Positions 41,501 through 53,500 of a stretch of 64,000 nucleotides of DNA are shown one piece after another; position 1 is the stretch's first letter; each line of letters begins with the position of its first letter. This DNA is from Ctena decussata (taxonomy: Eukaryota; Mollusca; Bivalvia; Lucinida; Lucinidae): the NCBI GenBank assembly GCA_963989385.1, contig OZ022502.1, positions 46,803,454-46,867,453 on the forward strand, written 5' to 3'. A program made the translations under genes and the position numbers. The notes beneath the pieces are model-generated. The model ran no database searches. It had not been told where the DNA came from and worked only from the letters and a program-made list of their open reading frames with translations.

Positions 41501-44500
41501 GTTTTATTGTATTCTTGGACATTGTTGAAGCTGTAGGTAAGTGGCGAGTTTGACAGCTTTTCTTTTGTATGGTGATTGCTTGTAACAGGTGAGTTTCAGA
41601 GCTATTAACTTTAGTAAGATGTACTATACTGTTTAGTTACGTCTCTTCGTAAATGGACTGTACTCTCTGGTAATTGCTTGTATTAGGCGAGATTCTTGTA
41701 TTAGGTGAGATAAAGTGTTCAGGATAAGTTTTACAGCCCATGTCTTGGCAATGCTGGAAGGGACCCTGCAGCTGGGTGCGCCAAACTATGAGAGCAAATA
41801 CCGGCAAATAGTGGAACCCGCATATAGCGAAAATCGAGTAGAACTTGTTATTGATCTTTACTGTTAAATGACAACTGAACTTTTAGGTTACTGTTTGTAT
41901 AGGGAGGGTGAGATAGAGTGTTTTAAGACATAAGCTATAAAGATCATGCATTAGCTGGCGAGACCCCTGTAGTATGGTGCGCCAAATGTAGAAGTACCGG
42001 GAAATAGTTGGACCCGTATTGCAAAAGGAAACGGCGTACATACAATCGAGTACGAATTCCTAACTTAATATGGTTATCCCCGAGGGGAGGGGATAACCAA
42101 CAATACACTGCCATGTTTTCCGCCAATTTTGTAGAGGGAAACAACTTTTATGACATCCTGTTTTCTTTTCTGCAAAATGTAGCCCTTCTAAACTGGAATC
42201 AGTGCTCACAGGAAAGAATTTGCTTCTAGGGGAGCAAATTTGTTCTTTGAAAGGACCCCCCCCCACACACACCACTACACACCTTTTCCCATGTAGAAGC
42301 GAGGCAACAATGAAAATGACAGACTTCCCCTTTGTGAAACCGCGCAGTCAGGTCAGAGCCTTTGCTGTACGCACATTCTTTGTATGGAGCCCGTGGTCTC
42401 TGCAAGCATAAAATGAATGCACGGATTGTCTCATGTGCAGACCCTAATCATAGTGTTCGTTTGGGAATAGGCAAGTCCATTCCATTCCATTCCACTCCAA
42501 ATCATTCCGTGTTTTAAACTAAACCTTGACTATCAAACTGTACGATGAGAGATTTATTGAACTCGACTGGCGTGTGCGGCCTAGTATGCAGCGTTGCTGT
42601 CGTGCAAAGGGTCTCAGTGAGGCCGAGATTCCAAGTTTTCGTTCTCGTGTGTATTGTGCAACTTTTAGAGATCTTTTTCTGGGCTTGATTATCCTTTTGA
42701 GTGCAAACCGAGAGAAAAAATTGATATGTAATCGTTGTGTGCTACCCGAGCAAGCGTCGAATCAACGCAAATGCATTGTCGACAGTAACACGTCGTTCGT
42801 GTGACTGCTGTCGACAAGGTCATGTAAGGGAACTGAAAGTAACATAGAAACCAAAAACGTGAACTAAACATCGCTCACATGTCGATGCATCGTAATCGGT
42901 CTTAATAATGTTGTTCAGAGCTTACAAAATAAAATCCTGCTATGTTGAGGGGTCGTTATATTGTTGGGCGAATGTTAACATGGGAGGGATCATGAAACGA
43001 TATGCTTTCTTTTACATCTGATATTTGACATTCTAATACGTTGTGACTGACTAAACGATAGAGAGAGAGAGAGAGAGGGAGAGAGAGAGAGAGAGAGAGA
43101 GGAAGAGAACTGTCTTTGAATATAGCTGTCCATCACGACCACTGATATAGTCAGTTTTCGTTTTGTGGTATGATGTCAGAGGTGAGCCTATCAAGTCTGG
43201 AAACTTGGCCGATTTTTCTTAGCCAATGAAATTACTTGTAAAAAGTAAACAAACATATCCCAGGATGCAATTATACAATACAAATAGTCTGACCGTATAG
43301 AATAGAAATGGAACAGAGATTGAATACCAATGTATATACCGGTATACAACAGAAATAAATAAAGATCAAAATAGTAATATGAAATCAATAGTACAAATGG
43401 TCGAATATAGAATACAAATATAACAATATACAATAGAAATATAAAAGATAAAATAGTGATATATCTTTTTTAAATACAAGTGACCCAATATAGCATTTAC
43501 TGCACGAATTTGGCGCAAAAAATTAACAAGACCATTTTTGCAAGCTATAAACATTTGGTAACATGGGTACAAAGTAACACACGTGCCAATCAATAGACTA
43601 TTCAGTAGACTAGTACAGGCAATATAGTTCCTACAGCTGAATTATAAATATTTCTACAACCTATATACATAACTGTTACATATAAACAAATTGGCACACG
43701 CCATATTTGATGCCTAATATTTATTATTGTGCATCTCAGAAAACATACCTCGAAATATCTGCTTACACTGCGTACACTGCGTACAAAGTGAAAATAGAAG
43801 AGGGCATGTTTTGAAAAGGCTATATACATTTAATACAGCCTATCTACATAAGGGTACAAAGTGGAACACGTCTTACTTGATGTTTTCTGCTAATATTTTA
43901 CATTGTGCATCTCCGAATACCTGGGTACACTGCGTACATTGCTTACAAGTGAAAATAGAAAAGGCCACCTTTTGTACTGTCTATGTACATTGTCTACAAC
44001 TTATCTACATAAAGGTTACAAGTCGGCACAATCGCATACTTGATGATTATAGATAATATTCTGGTCCAATACCTCGAAATATCTGCTTACACTGCGTACA
44101 AAGTGAAAATAGAAGAGGGCATGTTTTATAAAGGCTATGTACATATAATACAGCCTATCTACATAAGGGTACAAAGTGGCACACGCCGTACTTGATGTCT
44201 TCTGCTAATATTTTACATTGTGGATCTCCGAATACCTGGGTACACTGCGTACATTGCTTACAAGTGAAAATAGAAAAGGCCACCTTTTGTACTGTCTATG
44301 TACATTGTCTACAACCTATCTACAAAAAGGTTACAGGTCGGCACAATCGCATACTTGATGATTATAGATAATATTCAGATCCAATACCTCGAAACATCTG
44401 CTTACACTGCGTACACTGCGTACAAAGTGAAAATACAAAGAGGGCATGTTTTGAAAAGGCTTTATACATTTAATACAGACTATCTACACTATGGCGAGGG

Positions 44501-47500
44501 TGGAGGTAGCAGCCGTGATTACTATTATCTATAATCATCAAGTATGGGATTGTGCCGACCTGTAACCTTTATGTAGATAGCTTGTAGACAATGTACATAG
44601 ACTTTACAAAAGGTGGACTTTTCCATTTTCACTTGTAAGCCACTTTATACCCTTATGTAGATAGGCTGTATTAAATGTATATAGCCTTTTCAAAACATGC
44701 CCTCTTCTATTTTCACTTTGTACGCAGTGTACGCAGTGTAAGCAGATATTTCGAGGTATTGGATCAGAATATTATCTATAATCATCAAGTATGCGACTAT
44801 GCCGACCTGTAACCTTTATGTAGATATGTTGTAGACAATGTACATAGACAGTAGAAAAGGTGGCCTTTTCTTTTTTCACTTGTAAGCAATGTACGCAGTG
44901 TACCCAGGTTTTCGGAGATGCACAATATAAAATATTAGCAGAAGACATCAAGTAAGGCGTGTGCCACTTTGTACCCTTATGTAGATTGGCTGTATTAAAT
45001 GTATATAGCCTTTATAAAACATGCCCTCTTCTATTTTCACTTTGTACGCAGTGTAAGCAGATATTTCGAGGTATTGGATCAGAATATTATCTATAATCAT
45101 AAAGTATGCGATTGTGCCGACCTGTAACCTTTATGTAGATAGGTTGTAGACAATGTACATAGACAGTTGAAAAGGTGGCCTTTTCTATTTTCACTTGTAA
45201 GCAATATACGCAGTGTACGCAGGTTTTCGGAGATCCACAATATAAAACATTAGCAGAAAACATCAAGAAAGGCGTGTGCCACTTTGTACCCTTATGTAGA
45301 TAGGCTGTATTAAATGTATATAGCCTTTTCAAAACATACCCTCTTCTATTTTCACTTTGTACGCAGTGTACGCAGTGTAAGCAGATATTTCGAGGTATTG
45401 GACCAGAATATTATCTATAATCATCAAGTATGCGATTGTGCCGACCTGTAACCTTTATGTAGATAGGTTGTAGACAATGTACATAGACTTTACAAAAGGT
45501 GGCCTTTTCTATTTGCACTTGTAAGCAATGTACGCAGTGTACCCATGTTTTCGGAGATGCACAATATAAAATATTAGCAGAAGACATCAAGTAAGGCGTG
45601 TGCGTGATTGTGCCGACCTGTAACCTTAATGTAGATAGGTTGTAGACAATGTACATTAACTTAACAAAAGGTGGCCGTTTCTATTTTTATATTTTTTTAC
45701 TTATTTACTGTCTACAGTAGGAACTATATTGCTTGTACTTGTCAATTGAATACTCTTATGGTTGGCACGTGTGTTATTTTGTACCCATGTAACCATATGT
45801 GTATAGCTTACAAAAATAGTCTTATTTATTAATTTTTTGCGCCAAATTTGTGCAGTATCTCCAAATGACCCAATATACAATACAAATATACCAATATACA
45901 ACAGAAATCCTAAAAGATAAAATAGTAAAATAAAATTTATAAATACAAATGATCGAATATAGAACAAAAATTTACCAATATACAATAGAAATAAAACAAT
46001 ATAAAATAGTAATATAAAAGCAATAAATACAAATGGCCAAATACAGAATAGAAATGGAACATATACAATAGAAATGAACAAAGATTGAATACAAAGATGA
46101 AATACACAATAGGAATAAACAAGATAAAATAGTAATAAAAAATTAATGAATATAAATGATAGAATACAGAATATAAAAGGAACATATACAATAGAAATGA
46201 AAGGATATCGAATACAAATGTAAAAATATACAATAGTAATAAACAATGATAGAATAGTAATATAACTTTTAATAGATAAGATAGAATAATAATGTAAAAA
46301 TATCGAATAATGCAACGTTTAACATGCCATAGAAATCGTATTTGTACCATATGTGGAAGATGAATGTTTTGATACTGACAGATAACAAACGATATTAGGA
46401 GGCCCACATGTGATCTAAAGTTTATGTTTTGGTATTGTATATGATCTCTTGAGCTAGTTTAAAATATATTCTGGCGGTGTCGCACAAAAAGGGGATTTAC
46501 TACAGCAGACTGTGAATCCATGCAGTCTGTCAACGGCCTTTATGTTGTGCATATAGATTTCTCTTGGTCCATTATATTTTTGGCTAATATCAATGGCTGG
46601 GAGCGGACTGCGCTTATTCGTAATCTAGTCTGAGCAGCTGCTGTTCGCATTAGTCATAAAGATCCTTTCTGCATGCTGTTGCTAATTTTATTCTCATTCT
46701 TTTTACCGCATGACAGTAAACAGCTATGAACCTAAAAGTAAACCTAGTCAAATATCAAAAGGTTCCATCAAAGGATATTGGAAATACAAAAGAATATAAA
46801 CTTAAAGGCCCCCTTGATCTATCAGCATTAAATATTTTATCGTGAGGTATCGCTGCAAACTTCTCACAAAAGTTTCGCCATTGATTATTATCGTGATTGG
46901 CCGGCTTTGAAAAATCAAAACGTCTTTGAGTTTACCATAAAGTAGATTTGAAAAAATAACTAGGTCATTTTAGTTGCCAACCAAAATGACCTACTTTCGA
47001 TTTCGTAAGCTTTATTTCATGATAAAAATACAACGTACAGGCGGTAAAAATATAAGGTACAGGCGTTTTAACATGTGATAAAAATACAATGTACAAAAAA
47101 TAGGCAAGGATCCCATTGGTTGAGCCGCTATTGCGTTATTGCATTGCTTAAAGGGGAACCAGAGACGAAACCCGTATTTTTGTGGAGAGACTTACAATTT
47201 TTTTCAAAATACCTTGTTCCTTCTTTTTGCCAGTTATATGTTACAAAAACTCATATCAAGCGACATATTTTCATCATTTCTGAAGGCTGTACAGGTTTCA
47301 TAATGATTTGTATTTTGACGGTTTTTACCTTACGCAAAACTTTAGCAAAAATGTTTAAGTCTGTGACCTTGACCTTAGGTAAGCAGCAGCATCCAGATGA
47401 TGTCAATTATTTTGCATGAAGACAGAAGTAAAGTTTAACCTAGTCATATATCAAAAGGTTTCATAGAAGGATGTTGGTAATATAAGCAAAGAATATAAAC

Positions 47501-50500
47501 TTAACACAAAACTTTAACGCAAATATACAAGTCTGTGACCTCTACCTTTCGTAAGCAGCAGCATCTAGATGATGTCAACTACTCTGTATGAACCTTAAAG
47601 TAACCTTAGTCAAATATCAAAGGATATTGTTAAATATAAAAGAAGAATATAAACTTAACGCAAAACTTTAACGCAACTATTCTAGAAACTTCAAAGTATG
47701 TGACATTGACCTTAGAGCAGCAGCAGCAGCATGTACGTTGTAGATGATGCAAAGTATTTAGTATTCATCCTCTGTTAAAATAATAAGCATCTATGAACAA
47801 GCCCTGGGTAACAGAAGCAAAAGAAAAAAACTTAACGCAAAAATTTAACGCAAATGTTAACTTACGTACGGACGAACGAACGAACGGACAGACGGACGAA
47901 CGGACCTTTGGTAAGACGAAAACTATATACCCCTCGACATACATATAATAATGGTTCTGTTTCATATAAAAGGACTTGGTAAGGGCTTTTTTGGCCCCCA
48001 TTCAAATTCTCTTTAAATTGCCTTGTTTCTTTTGCTTATTGCCGCTGATTGCTTATGGATAATCTGATACTGGGGAATAAAAGTGAGGATTCAGTTTGAT
48101 CACTTTACACAGATGTGAACGCCGGGCTGCATACCGTGATAGCATGGCTGCATTTTTAGCCAATGTCTATCATATCGCGAGTGTGCTGTCCATAGTTGAG
48201 GTCATCAGCTAATATGCATGCAGTCATGCATCAAGAGGTTAATCTTTTACTGCTGGGTTGACAAAATTTTTCAGTCGTTTCGAAGCCGCGACTTTCTGTG
48301 CGATAGCTATGCGCTCTAACAAATGGACTACGGCGTGACACACAAATCACTAGAAGTAAAAAGTATGCAAAGACCAGGAACTGAAACAATCAAAATCCAA
48401 ATCCAGCCCTCAAACCATAGTTGGAAACAACTAAGATTACAAATAATCAAGATACAGAGAACATATGGCCAACCGAGTGAGCAGCTCGGTTGGCCAAAAA
48501 CTGTGTAGTCCAAAAGTCTGTAACTGTGGTAACACACGTTGGTTGGTGGTTTTGAGTTTAACGGCCCTTTGAGACAGTATGTAAGTCTATATCGGGCCGT
48601 CTCCAAAAGAAAGGGAGAAATAAGAGAGACGTGATTGCGAGAGAAAAAATGTCCGAACAGCCCCACCCGCACCTACTGCAAGCACAGTAGGCCCTTGCCC
48701 CACCATTATCCAAATCAGTGGGACGCCACGGAGTCCGATAGTTATACCCAGCACCATCGCACCACCCAACCACCCCGGTAACACATATGAGAGTCGTCAG
48801 GCTAACAGTAATGCCCTAGCTGTTGTGCACAAAACACAGGTTGGGCTTAGTCACCAATGCCCACATATGCCCTAACGCCCTTTTACGCGTCGGTAAAAGG
48901 GACGATGGGAAATTAGAGAGCTGCCCAGTGTGGGATGAGACTCTGCATTCGTACATAAATCCCGGGCTCGAGACGCGTTGGAAGCGGGTATCTTTTCAGT
49001 CATACACAGCCTTTCATTATCACCAACCCATCATCCTGATATGGCTGAAATTATGTTAAAAAGGGCGTGAAATCGTGATTCATCCACAATCGACATAAAT
49101 TCATAGGTTTGATTTTCAACACATTAATCTAATAAAGGAAGAAGATCCGAATTTGTCAGCCAGTCAAAGCAGCTTACACATCTTTTCAAGCGCAGAAATT
49201 AATTGACACTTCCGGCTACTGATTACACCATCAATAGGCAGCCCGGTGTCTCTCTACCGTTATATTGTCACATGTACTCAATACAAAAGTCACAGGTCTT
49301 TGAGATTTTACAGTTATGTCTGTCATTGACCCGTTAAATCGTCTAGAGAAAGTAAACGTTGTAGACGCTCAGATTTTCCGTAATTTTGAAAACTGCCATA
49401 TCATTCGTGTGTATGGGACCAACAGAAAAAAATATGTTTCAACTAAGTTTATTTTCAGAATAACATGATCTCTGATATGCCTATATTGTTTAAATAAAAT
49501 GAAGGAAAACAGCAAGAAAATTCGAGCTTAATAAACTTTGCTTTAAAGAAGTATGTCATTTACAACAGCTTTTGAAAGTTCTAGATAAAAGGCTTTTGAT
49601 GAAATGTTTAAACGTTAGATAACACTGCTAATTACCTGTGCACTGCACAAGGCCTGTCAAGACCTGTGCACTGCACAAGGCCTTCACTCAAGTTTGCAAG
49701 TCCAGAGACGCTAACCAAAAATTCCAACAGATCAAAATTAAATTGCACCAAATTATTCCTTGTGTTCTAACTAAGAAATTGAATACCCACAACATATTTT
49801 TATTTTGTCTATGAGCGGAGATATGTACGTTTTTATGTTGAGAAAATAGAAAAAATGTTCTAAACACTGCCAGTTTTGTAATAAAAAAGTAAAAATAAAC
49901 AGAGAGCCCGGTCTCCAGCACATTTAATATTTTCATGGCATGTAAATATATAAATATTTTGTCTGTATACAAAATATAAAATGTGCTGGAGGTTGGGCTC
50001 ATACATTTTGAAAGCCACAAAGGCTACCAAATTCATCATTTTTGTCAGAATGCGCTGCGGGTATGGGTATGTTCAAGATAAAAAACACACAATTATTTCA
50101 TGCAACAACTGGTTAATTTCGTGTTTGCTGATACATTCAAGGTTTAAACTTTCCTGTGAATACTTTTTTATTATCTAAATAGGACTTTTGAAAACAGAGT
50201 TTTCTGAGGGCTTAATATGGGCCTTATTATGCCAGGTCCTTTGGTTTAAACAATATTTTATTCATAGAAATTACATAATACAAAAGTAAAAATAATGGTA
50301 CAGGTCCTTTATATAAGATTGTTGGAGTGCCGGTTAGTCGTCAGGATGTTGATAAGAAAATGAACTGCACATGAAGCCCTAAGCGGAGCTAATTAGCCAC
50401 TAGTAAAAAAAGAATTTGATTTTTTTGTTCGTTTCATTTGTTTTCTTTGTTTTCACTTTTTGTATAAACCATTCTTACAAATTGTAGAAGTTCCTTATTT

Positions 50501-53500
50501 TATCCCAAGACATATGACTTCCGCTCTATAAATTAGGTCACAGTATCAATGCTCATGTTTGGAATTACCTTATAAGAACAGGAGATTAGAAATTCTGTGT
50601 CTGCATTTCAAATAACCGCAATCCTGATGCTTTTGAAATTGTATTGTAGTATATGTATGTAATTTATAGTTAATAAAATATCATTTAAACCAAATAACCA
50701 CACGTTTATACAAGAATTTCACATGGCCATAGACTGCGAATTCTATTTCGCACTCACATATTTCTAATTATTTTATGTACACGTTGCCTGTGATCGTGTG
50801 TAAACTAATGCTAATTTTGACCATGTTATCGAAAGTCGAGTTTAAACATTGCAGCTGCTATGCTATGCAGCGAGTATTCCTGCAATGTATAACAAGACCT
50901 GTCGCCAGACAGGACAGATCGCCTGAATCTGCGCTGGTCCATCTTCAAGTGCTAGTATTTGTTTCTTAGGGTAGGGGATGGTGCTGAATACAATTTCCGA
51001 ATTATATCTATCATTATACTAAATATAATTCAAATCCATCCAAGGGTTTAGAAGCTATGAGACTTCAAAGACTTTGACGTAAAACTTTAATGTAGAATTT
51101 CTCTAAGTCTGTGACCTTGACCTATAGGTCATGTCCAGGGGTGGGGATGCAGATGAATAAAATTTCTAACCAATACCTATCATTGAAACAAATATAAATC
51201 AAAATGGATCAAAGGGTTTAGAAACTATGAGATCTTAAAAAACTTTATTGTAAAACTTTAACATAAATTTGCTAAGTCCACGACCTTGCCCTGTAGGTCA
51301 TGTTCAGGTTTGGGGATGCGGCTGATAAAATATCCAACTAATATCTATCGTCAACCCAAATATGATTAAAAAAGATCAAAGGTTTTAGAAACTATGACAT
51401 TTTCAGAAAACTTTAACAGAAAACTTTAACATAAAATTGCTAAGTCTGTGACCTTGATCTACAGGTCATGTGCAGAGGTGGGGATGTGGTTGAACCAAAT
51501 TTCCGACTTATACCTTTCATCATACTAAATATAATTCAAATCGATTAAAGAGTTTAGGAACTCTAAGATCTTCAAAACTTTAACATAACACTTTAACATG
51601 AAATGTCTAGATCCATGACCTTAACCTATAGGTCATATGCAGGGTGGGGATGCTGCAGAATAAAATTTCAGACTAATATCTATCATCATACCATATATAA
51701 TTTAAATTGATCCAAGGGTTTAAAAAATGTCATCTTAAAAACTTTGACGTAAAACTTTAACATGAAATTCCTAAGTCCGTGGCCTTGACCTATAGGTCAT
51801 GTCTGGGGGTGGAGATGGTGCTGAATAAAATTTAGGACCAATATCTATTATCATACCAAATATAATTCGAATTGATCAAACGGTTTAGAAACTATGAGAT
51901 CTTAAAAACTTTAACGTAATACTTTAACATTTGCCGCTGCCGCCGACGCCGCCACCAACGCCAACCCCGACGCTGACGCCGGGGGTAGTGCAATAGCTCT
52001 TCCTGAACTTCGTTCAGGCGAGCTAAGAATGAAATTCATACGCTGAAATTTTGAAAATTCCCCGAGAAAAAATGTTTTGATCCAGAACAATATATGATGT
52101 AATTATTCTGTGCTTAACGGAATAAACATTACCACTTACATTTATTAATTTACCTAGTAAGCACGAACATGGTTGATTTAACGTCAGAAACCCAAGTTCT
52201 TTGACGTCGTTCAATCGGAACACCGCTCGGCCAATTCCGTGAATCAACCTCGGATGACTACTTACGTCACACGACTGTTGTTAGGAACAACGATATAAAC
52301 AAAGATGGCCGCACTGTCGCACCGAGAAAATAATAAAATGAGAAGAAGCAAATGCATTTTCTGTCTCGTCATTAATAATTGACTATTTTGTTTTAACAAC
52401 AGCAAAGCATTAAATGAATGTCCGTGCAACAGCTGTAAAAGGTCGCAGGTCGAGAATTAATTCATTTGTAGACCTAGAGATCTACGGCTTCGGCGTATAC
52501 TTTCGGCCGAACAAAAAAATAATGGATTTTGCTGCATATTGCTCCGCCTTACATACGCCCGAGGTCTGATTCATGGAATTGGCCGAGGAGTTCCGAATGT
52601 GACGTCGTTGTGACTTATTTCGTTATTGTACGATATTTGCAAGACGCCATAATTAACGCAACGTTTGAGATTGGTAGTATAAAAATGCCATATACATTTC
52701 TTATAGATGATAAACATCGCGCTTTTGAATGAATTTGTAGATAAGAGAGAACATTGACTATTCGGCGACTTTGAAAACCTACATGTTCATCAATTTATCC
52801 TAACGTCAAATTAATATTTTAGTATCGAGGAGAAATTTTAGCGAGAGTCTCCTCTAAATCAATTGTTTATCCCCAAAGTGAAAAATCCCCTTTATACACA
52901 CTCAACCTAGTATTGTCAATTTTGACAAAATAATATAGTCAGTATAATTAAGGTAAATAGGTGATCTTCAAGAGGGAGAGGGGGGTCGTATCTCTGTCAG
53001 TTTTACTTTACCCCATGTGAGTTAAATCCGAAAGGAAAGAATCCCAACCTAGGGGTTCGTCGTCACGGAAGGCAAACAGGAAGTCAGAAAAGTTGTTCCT
53101 CTTTGCCAAAAAAAAAAACGAAAATACTTGACGGTTCACATACCGGGGCTCCCATCAAGTATAAGTTTGAGCTTTAATCTTTAATCTGAAACTAGAAAAC
53201 ATTTACTCGAAACTCGAAATTTATAAAACATTAACTCGAACCCAGCAACACCTTACTCATAACTCAAAAAATTTAACTCAAGAAGAATCCTTACTCGAAA
53301 CTCGAAAACCCTTATTTGAAGCTCGAAATTTTGAAATTGTTTTCCGTTTTTTTTGTTGTTGTTTTTTTTTTGCAGTTAAACAGGCTGATCTGAGCATTTG
53401 TTTTCAAACATGGCTGTATGTCCATTTTCACGTGACAACACTCATTCGTATGATCAGTAATTTTTATAGCATGCCTTCCCAGGCATGAGTCCTTATAAAT

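Larger units (their letters stand above)
40350..46331. mobile_element. 5,982-bp TIR transposon with 6-bp target duplication, nested in element B
   Basis: The outermost 32 bp at both ends are identical inverted copies starting TATGGCATGTTAAACGTTG. GAAATC flanks both sides (40344-40349, 46332-46337) and is single in the empty site at 15871-15866. The termini continue for about 480 bp as AT-rich repeats of TTTCTATTGTATATGTTCC. The interior holds a 2.4-kb inverted satellite (43488-45866) and about 2.3 kb of other sequence. No transposase is recognised. A 6-bp duplication with long TIRs is known for Polinton/Maverick and Dada elements, but the ends do not assign it. Confidence 0.88.
39917..46720 (+). 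mobile_element. Dispersed element B, large copy, split by a 6-kb transposon
   Basis: Left part 39917-40349 and right part 46332-46720 match the continuous short copy at 15060-16300. The left 400 bp are also related to the start of element A. The right part carries the frame ending NINGWERT. Confidence 0.8.

Noticed and set aside
42526..42804. 92-codon frame with a CNRC segment as a zinc-finger gene
   Set aside because: A single Cys pair with no second pair at usable spacing, no exon signals, and it lies in transposon cargo. Kept only as a note.
43748..45656. CRISPR-like array
   Set aside because: Units are about 320 bp without unique spacers, in eukaryotic DNA inside a transposon; it is a satellite.
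45701..46407. Long frames of 204 and 156 codons rich in Ile, Leu, Phe and Tyr
   Set aside because: They are translations of AT-rich terminal repeats of the 6-kb transposon, overlap each other in two frames and have no domain.
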